A stretch of 38,099 nt of DNA from Mycobacteriaceae bacterium 1482268.1. GTDB taxonomy: Bacteria > Actinomycetota > Actinomycetes > Mycobacteriales > Mycobacteriaceae. The position numbers were made by a program, and so were the translations under genes. A model generated the notes under the pieces. It was not told where the DNA came from. It saw nothing but the letters and a program-made list of their open reading frames with translations, and did not search any database. Of this stretch, positions 15,030-25,600 are shown one piece after another (within the stretch, counting starts at the first letter, position 1; each line of letters starts with the position of its first letter). The DNA is taken from assembly GCA_001665255.1 (NCBI GenBank), contig LZSH01000444.1, positions 1 through 38,099 on the forward strand. The letters run 5' to 3'.

Positions 15030-16280
15030 ATGCCAACTCCGAACCTCCCACCCGGGTTCGACTTCACCGATCCTGACATCTATGCCGAGCGGCTACCGAT
15101 CGAGGAGCTGGCCGAGATGCGCCGGGTGGCGCCGATCTGGTGGTACGAGCGATCAGAGGAGTATCGCGCATTCGGCGACACCGGCTATTGGGTAGTGACC
15201 AAGCACAAGGACGTCAAGGAGATATCCCGCCGCAGCGATGTGTTCTCCAGTAACAAAAAGACCGCGTTACCGCGCTACCGCGATGAAGCCGATGCCGCGT
15301 CGCTGGAGGGAGGCAAGATCGTCCTGCTCAACCAGGACGCCCCGCACCACACCCACCTGCGCAAGATCATCTCGCGAGCATTCACGCCGCGCGCCATCGA
15401 GTCGCTGCGCGAGGAACTTCGCCTGCGGGCCCACAACATCGTCTCCGAAGCCGCCGCCGAGGGCTCCGGCGACTTCGTCGAGCAGGTGTCGGCCGAGCTT
15501 CCGCTGCAGGCGATCGCCGGTCTGATGGGTGTGCCGCAGGAGGACCGCAAGAAGCTCTTCCACTGGTCGAATCAGATGGTCGGCGACCAGGACCCCGAGT
15601 ACGCACGGAACGATCCGACGGCCGCCTCGGTCGAGCTCATCATGTACGGCATGCAGATGGCCGCGGAGCGCGGCAAGAACCCCGGCGACGATCTCGTCAC
15701 CAAGCTCGTCCAGGCCGACGTCGAGGGGCACAAGCTCACCGACGACGAATTCGGTTTCTTCGTCATTCTTCTCGCGGTGGCCGGCAACGAGACCACCCGC
15801 AACTCGATCACTCAGGGCATGATGGCCTTCACCGAATTCCCGGATCAGTGGGAGCTTTTCAAGGCCCAGCGGCCGGTGACCACCGCCGACGAGATCGTGC
15901 GCTGGGCGACCCCGGTGACGTCGTTCCAACGCACCGCCCTCTCCGACACCGAACTGGACGGGGTGAAGATCAAAGAAGGTGACCGGGTGGTGATGTTCTA
16001 CCGGTCGGCCAATTTCGACGAGGAAGTGTTCGACGACCCGTACTCGTTCAACATCCTTCGAGATCCCAACCCGCACGTGGGTTTTGGCGGTACCGGTGCG
16101 CACTACTGCATCGGCGCGAACCTGGCGCGGATGACGATCGATCTGATCTTCAACGCGATCGCCGACGAAATGCCGAACCTGACACCGATTTCCAAGCCCG
16201 AGCGGCTTCGATCGGGATGGCTGAACGGCATCAAGCACTGGCAGGTCGACTACACGGGGAAAACCGCCGTCGCAACGTAG
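15030..16280 (+). CDS. cyp125: Cytochrome P450 CYP125, steroid C26/C27-monooxygenase
   Basis: The 416-residue P450 begins PNLPPGFDFTDPDIYAERLP, the hallmark opening of CYP125. It has AGNETT in the I helix (251-256), EIVR (288-291), the haem loop FGGTGAHYCIGANLA with Cys360, and the CYP125 ending RLRSGWLNGIKHWQVDYTG. CYP125 hydroxylates and further oxidises the terminal carbon of the cholesterol or cholestenone side chain, starting its beta-oxidation. The ATG at 15030 has GAGGAG at 15017-15022. Because the gene sits outside the large sterol gene cluster seen in mycobacteria, it may be a second CYP125 copy, as some fast growers carry. The KstR-type box upstream supports sterol induction. Confidence 0.94.
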   Translation: MPTPNLPPGFDFTDPDIYAERLPIEELAEMRRVAPIWWYERSEEYRAFGDTGYWVVTKHKDVKEISRRSDVFSSNKKTALPRYRDEADAASLEGGKIVLLNQDAPHHTHLRKIISRAFTPRAIESLREELRLRAHNIVSEAAAEGSGDFVEQVSAELPLQAIAGLMGVPQEDRKKLFHWSNQMVGDQDPEYARNDPTAASVELIMYGMQMAAERGKNPGDDLVTKLVQADVEGHKLTDDEFGFFVILLAVAGNETTRNSITQGMMAFTEFPDQWELFKAQRPVTTADEIVRWATPVTSFQRTALSDTELDGVKIKEGDRVVMFYRSANFDEEVFDDPYSFNILRDPNPHVGFGGTGAHYCIGANLARMTIDLIFNAIADEMPNLTPISKPERLRSGWLNGIKHWQVDYTGKTAVAT

Positions 16281-16285
16281 AAGCG

Positions 16286-16304
16286 GGCAAGTCAATGCCT
16301 TGCC
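16286..16304 (+). terminator. Possible hairpin downstream of cyp125
   Basis: GGCAAG (16286-16291) and CTTGCC (16299-16304) form a perfect 6-bp inverted repeat with a 7-base loop just after the cyp125 stop. No T-tract follows, so it is at best a weak terminator. It may instead be a regulator half-site. Confidence 0.35.
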
Positions 16305-16325
16305 GTCTGGCAACCCTGACTCAAT

Positions 16326-16336
16326 TGGTCTGACCA
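16326..16336. promoter_or_regulatory. Predicted FadR-family operator
   Basis: TGGTCTGACCA is a perfect palindrome around a central T and fits the FadR-subfamily operator pattern TNGTNNNACNA. It lies 36 bp upstream of the regulator ATG at 16373, so autoregulation is the natural reading. The site is seen; binding is inferred. Confidence 0.75.
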
Positions 16337-16372
16337 CTTGACCTCTGGCCAATGATCGGCGATGCTGTCTGC

Positions 16373-17095
16373 ATGGCCCTACAACCGGTGAACCGGCGTT
16401 CGGTGCCCGAGGACGTGTTCGACCAGATCCTTGCCGACGTGCTCAGCGGCGAGATGCAACCCGGGCAAGCACTGCCGAGCGAGCGCCGCCTCGCCGACGT
16501 CCTCGGGGTATCCCGACCCGCCGTCCGCGAGGCGCTCAAACGGGTGTCGGCCGCCGGACTCGTCGAGGTGCGTCAGGGCGACGCGACGACGGTGCGCGAC
16601 TTCCGCAGGCACGCCGGGCTCGATCTGCTCCCCCGGTTGTTGCTGAGTGACGGCGAGGTGGACGTCGCGGTCGTGCGCAGCATTCTCGAGGCGCGACTGC
16701 ACAACGGCCCGAAGGTCGCCGAGCTTGCGGCGATGCGCCGCAAGCCGGACCTGGCTGCGCTGCTCGACGACGCAATCGGCGACCTGGAATCCGGCACCGA
16801 CCCGGTCGAGCAACAACTGCACGCGCTGACGTTCTGGGACCACATCGTGGACGGGGCGGACTCCATCGTGTTCCGGCTGATGTACAACACCCTGCGGGCC
16901 ACATACGAGCCAGCGCTGCCCGCGCTCGCCTCGGTAATGGCCGCCGAGGTGGGCCGACGGCAGGCTTACCGCGACCTCGCCGAGGCGATCGCGGCGGGCG
17001 ATCCTGCTGGAGCCAGAAAGGCGGCGATCGACCTTCTCGAACCAGCCACTGCGGCGATGCTCGCCGTGCTCAGCGATTTGGAGGATCAGCTTTGA
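16373..17095 (+). CDS. GntR-family transcriptional regulator, FadR subfamily
   Basis: The protein has 240 residues. The N-terminal winged helix includes [42 protein letters not shown] and [18 protein letters not shown], a textbook GntR domain. The C-terminal all-helical FCD domain ([37 protein letters not shown]) binds an acyl or carboxylate ligand in this subfamily. The ATG at 16373 is preferred to one at 16352. The stop overlaps the start of the sterol desaturase-like gene (TTGA), so the two are translationally coupled and that membrane enzyme is its likely target, together with itself. Confidence 0.92.
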   Translation: MALQPVNRRSVPEDVFDQILADVLSGEMQPGQALPSERRLADVLGVSRPAVREALKRVSAAGLVEVRQGDATTVRDFRRHAGLDLLPRLLLSDGEVDVAVVRSILEARLHNGPKVAELAAMRRKPDLAALLDDAIGDLESGTDPVEQQLHALTFWDHIVDGADSIVFRLMYNTLRATYEPALPALASVMAAEVGRRQAYRDLAEAIAAGDPAGARKAAIDLLEPATAAMLAVLSDLEDQL

Positions 17096-17760
17096 CCATC
17101 TCGACCGATCGCACAGCACGCAAGCGATTCACTCTGCGTGATGCATTGCGCGAGTTCGTGAAACACCCCTCCCCCTGGCTACTGGGCACCACGTTCGCCG
17201 CCGCGCTGGCGGCGCGCATCGTGGTCGGCGATTGGCAGCCCACCGACGCCCTCGTACCCGTGGCGATGCTCGCGTTGTTTCCCTTCCTGGAATGGTTCAT
17301 CCACGTGCTCGTCCTGCATTGGCGGCCGAAGCGGATCGGCCGGCTGACCATCGATCCACTGCTGGCCCGCGAACACCGGCGACACCACATCGACCCGCGC
17401 CGCATCCCCTTGATCTTCATCCCGTGGCAGTCCCTGCTCTGGGTGATCCCACTCGTGATCGGCGTTGCGCTGCTGGCGTTTCCGCGAACCGGCCTCGGGC
17501 TGACGTTCCTGACATTCCTGACGATGCTCGGCCTCGCCTACGAGTGGACCCACTATCTCGTCCACAGCGACTACAAGCCGAAAACCACCGTGTACCGGGC
17601 GATCTGGCGGAACCACCGGCAACACCACTTCAAGAACGAGCACTACTGGTTCACCGTCACCAGTTCGGGCACCGCCGACCGGCTGCTGGGTACCTACCCG
17701 GATGCTGCAACGGTGGAAACGTCACCGACCGCCAAGAACCTGCACGCGATCAAGGATTGA
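17092..17760 (+). CDS. Sterol desaturase/fatty acid hydroxylase family membrane protein
   Basis: The 222-residue integral membrane protein has the histidine clusters of the di-iron hydroxylase family: [20 protein letters not shown] and [14 protein letters not shown]. Hydrophobic segments lie between them ([36 protein letters not shown]). Such proteins insert oxygen into lipid tails or sterols at the membrane. The start is TTG 17092, overlapping the TGA of the FadR-type regulator, so the pair is one operon. The gene ends 10 bp from the convergent FAAL gene. Confidence 0.9.
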   Translation: MTISTDRTARKRFTLRDALREFVKHPSPWLLGTTFAAALAARIVVGDWQPTDALVPVAMLALFPFLEWFIHVLVLHWRPKRIGRLTIDPLLAREHRRHHIDPRRIPLIFIPWQSLLWVIPLVIGVALLAFPRTGLGLTFLTFLTMLGLAYEWTHYLVHSDYKPKTTVYRAIWRNHRQHHFKNEHYWFTVTSSGTADRLLGTYPDAATVETSPTAKNLHAIKD

Positions 17761-17770
17761 GTGCGATGGC

Positions 17771-19510
17771 CTAGGCGTCCAAGCGGGCGAACTGACGGTG
17801 CCGGTAGTGCTCGACACATGTTGCCCGCCTGACCTTGCCGCTTGTGGTGATCGGTATGGAACCGGGTGACACCAGAACAAGATCCGCGACGCCGACACCG
17901 TGCGAATTGGATATCGCCGAGGAGACGTCACGCTTGACGGCGGCGAGCTTTTCGGCGACCTCCTGGTCAGACTCGCCCCGCTTTTTGGCCTCGACGATGA
18001 CGACAAGCTTTTCAGTGTGACGATCGGGAACAGCGATCGCCGCGCACCGCCCCCCGGTGATCTCTGAAATCGTCGCCTCGATGTCATCAGGAGAGTGGTT
18101 GCGGCCGTACACGATCAACAGATCCTTGATACGCCCGATGATGAACAGCTCGTCCTCGAAGAAGAAGCCCTGATCTCCGGTTCTCAGCCAAGGCCCTTCG
18201 GGTGTGCCGTCAGACGGAGCGACAAGCCTTCCGCCGAAAGTGGTTTCGGTCTCTTCAGGTTTGCCCCAATAGCCGAGCGCGACATTTTCGCCATGCACCC
18301 AGATCTCGCCCGTCGTGCCGGCCGGACACTCGGTCATGGTGTCGGGATCGACGATCCGAACGGTCGGCGACTGCGGCACACCGTAGCTGATCAGCGGTGT
18401 GCCACTTGGGCTTTCGCACTTGCTCGCCTGGCCGATGGTCAGTTTCTCGGAGTCGAAATTCACGACCTTTGGCCGTTGACCCGGCGGGCCAGTCGTGACG
18501 TACACCGTCGCTTCTGCCAGTCCGTATCCGGGCCTTATCACGGTATCGCGAAGGTTGAAGCGGGCGAACCGCTCGGTGAAGCGCTTGATGGTCGCCGGGT
18601 TGATCCGCTCGCTACCGCTGCCGATGCCACGCACGTCCCCGAGATCGAGGCCCGCCATGTCATCGTCCGATGTCTTTCGCGCCGCCAGCTCGAAAGCGAA
18701 GTTCGGCGCAGACGAGAATGCGTGCTCATTGTCTGCGAGTAATTGCATCCATCGCGCTGGTCGCTGCAGGAATGCGATCGGGCTCATCAGTACTGCGTGA
18801 AGTCCCGCCATGAGCGGCGCAAAGATCCCCACCATCAGACCCATGTCGTGGTAGAACGGCAACCACGACACGATGGTGGTGTCCCGCGGGGGGACTCTTC
18901 CGTGGTCGGCGAACAAGTCGCCCATCAACTGCCGGAAATTGGTGAACAGGTTGGCGTTCGACACCATGACGCCCGCCGGCTGGCGGGTGGACCCGGACGT
19001 GTACTGCAAGTAGGCGATGGCGGGGTAATCACCACCGCCGGGAGTGGCTCGTGTCGGCGAATCCAGGTCTAGCGCATCAACGGCGACCACTGTTGGGGCG
19101 GATTCGCTGCTTTGCGAGCGCACGGATTCCGTGACGTTGCCGACTACGGCAGACGTCGTCAGTACGACGGTGGGCGCCGAATCGCGAAGCACCGAATCAA
19201 CCCGCTCATCGCTGACACCACCCATCGGAACCGACAGCGGAACCGCGATGAGTCCCGCCTCCAATGCCCCGAGGAACGCAACGATGTAGTCCAGGCCCTG
19301 CGGCGCCGATATCACCGCGCGGTCCCCGGGTGACCCGCAACGTTTGAGCTCGTTGGCGACGTTCAGCGTTCGCCGATACAGCTGCGACCACGTCAGGCTT
19401 TCGGCGACACCATTCCAGTCCTGCTCGTAATCAAGGAACGTGAACGCCGTTTCGGCGGGCTGCAGTCCGGCACGCTCGCGCAGCACGGCGGTGATAGAAG
19501 ATTCATTCAC
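17771..19510 (-). CDS. Fatty acyl-AMP ligase (FAAL, FadD family), copy A
   Basis: The protein has 579 residues from GTG 19510, which aligns with the paralogue's start and has GGAGGG about 10 bases upstream. The P-loop YTSGST is at 170-175. [34 protein letters not shown] and [20 protein letters not shown] are typical of mycobacterial FAALs (FadD26/28/32 type), and [10 protein letters not shown] supplies the C-terminal Lys559. FAALs make acyl-adenylates and load them on a partner PKS rather than making acyl-CoA. By eye it is about 70% identical to the copy at 20415-22151, so the pair arose by duplication. It is last in a three-gene minus-strand operon, and its in-frame GTG at 19519 overlaps the methyltransferase stop. 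Confidence 0.93.
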   Translation of the reverse strand: MNESSITAVLRERAGLQPAETAFTFLDYEQDWNGVAESLTWSQLYRRTLNVANELKRCGSPGDRAVISAPQGLDYIVAFLGALEAGLIAVPLSVPMGGVSDERVDSVLRDSAPTVVLTTSAVVGNVTESVRSQSSESAPTVVAVDALDLDSPTRATPGGGDYPAIAYLQYTSGSTRQPAGVMVSNANLFTNFRQLMGDLFADHGRVPPRDTTIVSWLPFYHDMGLMVGIFAPLMAGLHAVLMSPIAFLQRPARWMQLLADNEHAFSSAPNFAFELAARKTSDDDMAGLDLGDVRGIGSGSERINPATIKRFTERFARFNLRDTVIRPGYGLAEATVYVTTGPPGQRPKVVNFDSEKLTIGQASKCESPSGTPLISYGVPQSPTVRIVDPDTMTECPAGTTGEIWVHGENVALGYWGKPEETETTFGGRLVAPSDGTPEGPWLRTGDQGFFFEDELFIIGRIKDLLIVYGRNHSPDDIEATISEITGGRCAAIAVPDRHTEKLVVIVEAKKRGESDQEVAEKLAAVKRDVSSAISNSHGVGVADLVLVSPGSIPITTSGKVRRATCVEHYRHRQFARLDA

Positions 19511-19515
19511 AGTGG

Positions 19516-20382
19516 TCACACCCTCCGAAGCGCGATCCGGTAGAGATTCGCGTGCTCGAGTCGAAACTGCCTTACCGATGCCTCGAGGTACTTTTCGTAG
19601 GCAGCAACCTTCTCTTGGCCGACCATGTCGACAGCAGCAGCCCAATTGGCGCGGAGCCTGTCGACCCAGGCTGAGCAGGTACGCGCGTAATGCTCCCGGT
19701 GATTGACCACTGACCGGACCTCGAAGAGCTTTTCAGCGGCATGTGCTATTTCGGCAAGCCTCGGCGGATCCGATTCGGGAAATATGTGTTGCGCTATGAA
19801 CAGGCAATCTTCCAGCCCCTGCTGATCCATGACGACGTTTCCTTTGCCGATCGTCTGCAGGGTCAGACCAGCGCCGGGCTTGAGCGCGTCATGGCACATT
19901 TCGAAGAAGCGCCGATATGCCGCAACTTTGTCCGACCGTTTCCAGCCGAACTTGACGAAGTGCTCCATGGCGCCGATCGAAATGGCGGCGTCATACGGTG
20001 CATCTGGGACGAAATCGGCCCAGTCCCGGACATGAACGACCAATCGGGGATCCCCCAGGCGGTCGACGTGGTGAGCCTGCGCCTCGCTCAAAGTCAAACC
20101 GGTGACGTGCTTGACGCCGTGTGTGGTGACCAATCGCCGCATGACCGATCCCCATCCGCAGCCGATGTCCAGCACCCGGTCGCACCCGGGCGCGCCTGCT
20201 TCGACTGCGAGGTAATCGATCTTCCGCATTTGCGCCGCGGCGAGATCATCGCCTTCGCCGTCCCACAAAGCACACGAATACGTCATCGACTCGTCGAGCC
20301 ACAGCGAGTAGAACTGATTGCTTATGTCGTAGTGGTGCTGGATGGATTCAGCTGATGCACCGCGCTCGCTTATTGTTGACAT
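19516..20382 (-). CDS. Cyclopropane/mycolic acid synthase-like SAM methyltransferase
   Basis: The protein has 288 residues from ATG 20382, with AAGGAGGGGG directly upstream as a strong ribosome-binding site. [23 protein letters not shown] and [10 protein letters not shown], then [10 protein letters not shown] and ISIGAMEHF, are the signatures of the cyclopropane-fatty-acid synthase superfamily, and the length equals mycobacterial CmaA/MmaA/PcaA enzymes. Family members transfer methyl or methylene groups to double bonds of lipid chains. This copy is clearly divergent from the mycolic acid set. Its place between two FAAL genes, opposite a PKS, suggests it modifies the unsaturated acyl starter or the PKS product. 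That job is inference. Confidence 0.88.
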   Translation of the reverse strand: MSTISERGASAESIQHHYDISNQFYSLWLDESMTYSCALWDGEGDDLAAAQMRKIDYLAVEAGAPGCDRVLDIGCGWGSVMRRLVTTHGVKHVTGLTLSEAQAHHVDRLGDPRLVVHVRDWADFVPDAPYDAAISIGAMEHFVKFGWKRSDKVAAYRRFFEMCHDALKPGAGLTLQTIGKGNVVMDQQGLEDCLFIAQHIFPESDPPRLAEIAHAAEKLFEVRSVVNHREHYARTCSAWVDRLRANWAAAVDMVGQEKVAAYEKYLEASVRQFRLEHANLYRIALRRV

Positions 20383-20414
20383 GCCCCCTCCTTCAATTGG
20401 ATTGATTCCCCCGC

Positions 20415-22151
20415 CTAGGCGTCTAGCCGTGCGAACTGACGGTGCCGGTACTGCTCGACACACGCCGCGCGCCTGACCTTGCCACTCGTGGTGATCGGTA
20501 TGGACCCCGGTGGTACCAGAACCAGATCCGCCACACTGAGACCGTGCGTGTTGGAAATCGCCGAAGTGACTTCACGTTTGACGGTGGAGAGCTTCTCGGC
20601 AGCCTCTTCCGCTTCGTCCCGCAGTCTGGCCTCGATGATCACGACGAGCTTCTCGGTGTTGCGATCGGGAACAGCGATCGCCGCGCACCTGCCCCGCGTG
20701 ATCTCTGAGATCGTCGCCTCGATGTCGTCGGGAGAATGGTTGCGCCCGTAGACGATCAACAGGTCCTTGATGCGGCCGATCACGAACAACTCATCCTCGA
20801 AGAGGAATCCCGAGTCCCCCGTGCGCAGCCAGGGCCCCTCGGGCGTGCCGGCGGACGGGCCCGCGATCTTTGCGCCGAACGTGGTTGCGGTGACTTCAGG
20901 CCTCCCCCAATACCCCGTCGCGACGTTATCGCCGTGCACCCAGATCTCGCCGACAACTCCCGCCGGACATTCGATGCTTGTGTCGGGATCGACGATGCGA
21001 ACCGTCGGCGACCGCGGCGTCCCGTAGCTGACCAGTGGTGTACCGCCGCCGTCCTCACACCGTTCGGCCTTGCCCGCTGTCAGCTTCTCGGAGTCGAATC
21101 GCACGACAGCCGGTGGCTCCGCCCCGACGCGGGTCGCCACATACACCGTTGCTTCCGCGAGCCCATATGACGGTCGTATCGCCGCCTCGGGCAGATTGAA
21201 ACGCGCGAACCGCTGGGTGAAGCGTCGCAGCGTCGCCGGGTTCACCCGTTCACTACCGGTGGCGATGGTGAGCACGTCTGAGAGATCGAGGCCGGCCATG
21301 TCGTCGTCCGACGTTTTCCCCGTCGCCAGCTCGAACGCGAAATTCGGTGCGGCCGTGTAGGACCGACTGTGGGTTGCCAACAACTGCATCCATCGAGCCG
21401 GGCGCTGCAGGAACGCCACCGGGCTTGTCAACACAGCGGGGATGCCCAGCAGGACCGGCGCGCAGATTCCCAGATACAAACCCATGTCGTGGTAGAACGG
21501 CAACCACGACACGACGGTGGTGTCCGGCGGGGGAACCTTTCCGTAGTCCGCAAAGTAGTCGGACACGCATTGCTCGAAATTGGCCAGAATGTTCCTGTGC
21601 GACATGATGACTCCGGCCGGCGTGCGGGTCGACCCGGAGGTGTACTGCAAGTACGCAGTGCTCGGATGATCCTCCCGTCCGGCACCGGACCCCGGTGGGG
21701 CGTCAAGATCGAGCGAGTCGACCTCGATGATCGAGAGAGCGGGTCCGCCGGACTGCGTTGTGACGTGGTCGGACACGATGCCCGAGACCGCGGACGTGGT
21801 GAGAACGATGGACGGCGACGCATCCTGTAGGACCGAACTGACACGCTCATCGCTGACCCCACCCAGCGGAACCGAAAGCGGAACGGCGATCTGTCCCGCC
21901 TGTATCGCACCGAGAAACGCAACGATGTAGTCAAGCCCCTGTGGTGCCAGTATCACCGCGCGGTCGCCGGTCGACCCGTGCCGTCTGAGCTCCTGTGCAA
22001 GGTTTATTGTTCGGCGATTCACCTGCGACCATGTCACCGTTTCGGCCGCGCCATTCCAATCCTGCTCGTAATCGATGAACGTCCACGCCGTGTCGTTGGG
22101 CTGCAAACTGGCACGCTCGCGCAACACAGCCAGCAGGGAAGTCTCAATCAC
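20415..22151 (-). CDS. Fatty acyl-AMP ligase (FAAL, FadD family), copy B
   Basis: The protein has 578 residues from GTG 22151, chosen by alignment with the paralogue; the frame is open further upstream to 22415, but that part is Arg-rich noise. It carries the YTSGST P-loop, [53 protein letters not shown] and the catalytic C-terminal Lys558 in TTSGKVRRA. It is the first gene of the minus-strand operon and is divergent from the PKS across a 493-bp spacer. It should activate a long-chain fatty acid as the adenylate and pass it to the PKS. Two FAALs for one PKS could mean two starter types or a redundant copy. Confidence 0.93.
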   Translation of the reverse strand: MIETSLLAVLRERASLQPNDTAWTFIDYEQDWNGAAETVTWSQVNRRTINLAQELRRHGSTGDRAVILAPQGLDYIVAFLGAIQAGQIAVPLSVPLGGVSDERVSSVLQDASPSIVLTTSAVSGIVSDHVTTQSGGPALSIIEVDSLDLDAPPGSGAGREDHPSTAYLQYTSGSTRTPAGVIMSHRNILANFEQCVSDYFADYGKVPPPDTTVVSWLPFYHDMGLYLGICAPVLLGIPAVLTSPVAFLQRPARWMQLLATHSRSYTAAPNFAFELATGKTSDDDMAGLDLSDVLTIATGSERVNPATLRRFTQRFARFNLPEAAIRPSYGLAEATVYVATRVGAEPPAVVRFDSEKLTAGKAERCEDGGGTPLVSYGTPRSPTVRIVDPDTSIECPAGVVGEIWVHGDNVATGYWGRPEVTATTFGAKIAGPSAGTPEGPWLRTGDSGFLFEDELFVIGRIKDLLIVYGRNHSPDDIEATISEITRGRCAAIAVPDRNTEKLVVIIEARLRDEAEEAAEKLSTVKREVTSAISNTHGLSVADLVLVPPGSIPITTSGKVRRAACVEQYRHRQFARLDA

Positions 22152-22644
22152 CCGGATGAGGTTACCGTCGCCGTTGCCGTTGCACTTGCAAAAGAGATGT
22201 TTGCTGGCCGACGAGTCGAACTCGTCGCGGTCGCCGAGGTGTCCGAGGCGCGAATAAGAGCCGACGGCCGCGCGTGCGGTTGCCGACCGGTCGATCGCGA
22301 TACCGCGGCCGCGACGTCGCCGACGATCGGAACCTGCAGTGATGTGGGCAGCAACCCGCGTGCCGCCGGCGTGAGATTGGCGCGACGACGGCCCGTGTGC
22401 CCGATTTGCCGTCACGACCGCGTACCCCGGGGCAATCAGTGCTCCGCCGGCGAATGGATTGCTCGGATTTCAAGACAACAGACCACGGGGAAATTAGCGT
22501 TACGGGTGTGACCGCCTGCCGAGGCAAAGCATGCCACTGAGGACGCACATTAATGCGCCGTCGTCGGTGGTCTGCTGACCAGAGTGCTCGGTGTGCGGCT
22601 ATCAACCGGGCGGGGACCAGCAATCGTTTCTACGCGGAGGGGAA
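22152..22644. other. Divergent intergenic region between FAAL-B and the PKS
   Basis: This 493-bp spacer holds no convincing gene; the open frames here are Arg-rich and frame-dependent on the neighbours. It must contain the promoters for both the PKS and the FAAL operon. The part next to the PKS (about 22,440-22,640) is less GC-rich, with a near-palindrome at 22545-22558 and GGAGGGG (22636-22642) as the PKS ribosome-binding site. Confidence 0.6.
22545..22558. promoter_or_regulatory. Near-palindrome upstream of the PKS
   Basis: GCACATTAATGCGC is self-complementary except for one pair. It lies about 87 bp before the PKS start in the divergent spacer. Position and symmetry fit a dimeric repressor site, but no known consensus is recognised. 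Confidence 0.35.
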
Positions 22645-25600
22645 ATGACGTCATTCAAGTCTGTGGATGATTCACTGTCGGGCTCAGAGTCAGCCGCGGC
22701 TTCATCCACGATGGGCACCACACCTGTCACGCCGATTGCCGTCATCGGCATGGCGTGCCGGCTCCCGGGGGGCATCGACTCGCCCGAGCAGCTGTGGGAA
22801 GCGTTGCTGCGAGGCGATGATCTGATCACTGAAGTTCCGCCCGACCGCTGGGACGCCGACGAGTATTACGACCCCGAGCCTGGAGTGCCGGGCCGATCGG
22901 TGTCCAAATGGGGCGCGTTCGTCGATGACTTCGGCGGCTTCGACTCCGACTTCTTCGGGATCGGCGAGCGGGAGGCCACCGCGATCGACCCGCAACACCG
23001 CCTGCTGCTGGAAACCTCTTGGGAGGCAGTCGAGCACGCCGGCCTCAGCCCTGATCGGTTGGCCGGCTCGCGGACCGGCGTGTACGTGGGCTTGACGCAT
23101 AACGACTACATATTGCTCGCGGCCGATGTCCACGCCTTGGAGGGTCCGTACGGATTCCTGGGAAACAACTACAGCATGGCGTCCGGGCGGATCGCGTATG
23201 CGATGGACCTGCATGGTCCTGCGATAACGGTGGATACCGCGTGCTCGTCGGGCCTCGTCACTGTGCACATGGCATGTCGCAGCCTGCACGACGGCGAGAG
23301 CGACGTCGCGCTCGCCGGCGGCGCCACGTTGTTCCTGGATCCGAGGAAATCTGCCGCGGGATCTGCCGGCGGAATGCTGTCGGCGACGGGACACTGCCAC
23401 GCGTTCGACGTTGCCGCGGACGGCTTTGCGTCCGGGGAGGGTGCCGTGATGGTGCTCCTCAAGCGACTGCCCGATGCCCTGCGCGACGGTGACCGCATCC
23501 TGGCCGTCGTGCGCGGCACTGCCCTGAACAACGACGGTCGCACGGTGAACATCACCACACCCTCGCAGTCCTTGCAGGTCAAGGCCTATCGCGCCGCTCT
23601 GGACGCGGCGGGCGTCGACCCGAACACCGTCGGCATGGTCGAGGCACACGGCACCGGTACCCCGACCGGTGATCCGATCGAATTCGGCAGCCTGGCCGAG
23701 GTCTATGGCGTCGAGGGACCGTGCGCGCTCGGCGCGTCGAAGACGAACTTCGGTCATACCCAGTCGACTTCAGGAGCATTGGGGCTCATGAAGGCGGTTC
23801 TGGCCGTGCAGCACGGTGTGGTCCCGCAAAATCTGCACTTCACCCAGCTGCCCGACGAGCTTGCCCGAATCGAGAGCAATCTCTTTGTGCCGCATGAGAA
23901 TACGGTCTGGCCTACCAACGGTCAGGTGCCCCGGCGGGCAGCGGTTTCGTCGTACGGGTTCTCGGGGACCAATGCCCACGCCATCGTCGAACAAGCTCCC
24001 GGGATCGTCGAAACGGAGGTGCACCACAACGGAAGCGCCGGCGCGACGGCCAACGGACCGCTGCTGTTCCCGCTGTCGTCCACCTCGCCCGACGAACTGC
24101 GCCGAACCGCAGCACGGCTGGCCGACTGGGTGCAAGCACATGACGGTGTGGCGTTACCGGATTTGGGCTACACCCTCGCGCGTCGACGCGCGCACCGCCC
24201 GGTACGCACCGGCGTTCTTGCGAGCACTCGACCGGAGCTCCTCGGCGCCCTGCGGGAGGTAGCCGATGGCGACACCCCGTATCAGGCAGCAGTCGGGCGC
24301 GACGGTTGTGGCCCCGTCTGGGTGTTCTCCGGCCATGGGTCGCAGTGGGCTGGAATGGGTGCCGAGCTGCTTGCCACAGAACCGGTGTTCGCCGCCACTG
24401 TCGCCGCTGCCGAACCGCTGATTGCTGCGGAGTCCGGGTTTTCGGTGACCGAGGCGATGTCGGCACCAGAAGTCGTGACCGGTGTCGAGCGTGTGCAGCC
24501 AACCCTGTTCGCCATGCAGGTCGCGTTCGCGGCCACAATGAAGTCCTACGGGGTTCGCCCGGGCGCGGTGATCGGGCACTCCCTGGGCGAGACCGCGGCT
24601 GCAGTGGTCGCCGGGGCGCTGTCGCTGGAAGACGGGGTACGCGTCATCTGCCGTCGCTCGCGGCTGATGTCCCGCATCGCCGGTTCCGGGGCGATGGCCT
24701 CGGTGGTATTGCCGGCCCAGCAGGTGCTTTCCGAATTGATGGCTCGCGGGATCAACGACGTTGTGATCGCGGTAGTCGCGTCCCCGGAATCCACGGTGAT
24801 CGGCGGAGCTCCGCAGACCGTTCGCGAACTCGTCGCCGAATGGGAGGAGCGCGACGTGATGGCTCGCGAGGTGGCCATCGACCTCGCGTCTCATACTCCG
24901 CAGGTCGACCCCATTCTCAGCGACCTCTCCGAGGCACTGCGGGAACTGGCGCCGCGGACACCGGAAATCCCGTTCTACTCGACGAGCCTGTTCGACCCAC
25001 GCGAGGAGCCGGTGTGCGATGCCGGCTACTGGGTGGACAACCTGCGACGCACGGTGCGGTTCGCCGCGGCGGTGCAGGCCGCTATGGAAGACGGCTACCG
25101 GGTCTTCGCCGAACTGGCGCCCCACCCCCTGCTCACCCATCCGCTCGAGCAGAACGCCCGCAGCCTCGACGTGCCGCTGGCCGCTCTGGCAAGCATGCGT
25201 CGCGAGCAGGAACTGCCGCATGGGCTGCGTGAATTCCTGGTGGATCTGCACGGTGCGGGTGCCGCAGTTGACTTCTCCGTGCTCTTCCCGCATGGGCAGC
25301 TGGTGGACGCACCGCTGCCGACCTGGACGCACCGTCAGCTCCGATTGAGCCGCGACGGTCAGGACGTCTCGCCGACGCACGGCGGATGCACCGTTTCGGT
25401 TCATCCGCTACTGGGCTCCCACGTGCGCTTGCAGGAGGAACCGGAGCGTCACGTCTGGCAAGGGGAAATCGGCACCGCCGCTCAACCCTGGTTGGGCGAT
25501 CACCAAATCCGCAACGTGGCCGTGCTCCCGGGTGCCGCCTACTGCGAGATGGCATTGGCGGCTGCGCGCGCGGTGCTCGGCGAGGAGTCCGAGGTCCGCG

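Noticed and set aside
15267-16352. 361-residue minus-strand frame
   Set aside because: It is antisense to cyp125 with no domain of its own.
22162-22623. Possible Arg-rich gene in the PKS-FAAL spacer
   Set aside because: Its composition is typical of noise, it lacks a ribosome-binding site, and it overlaps the PKS control region.
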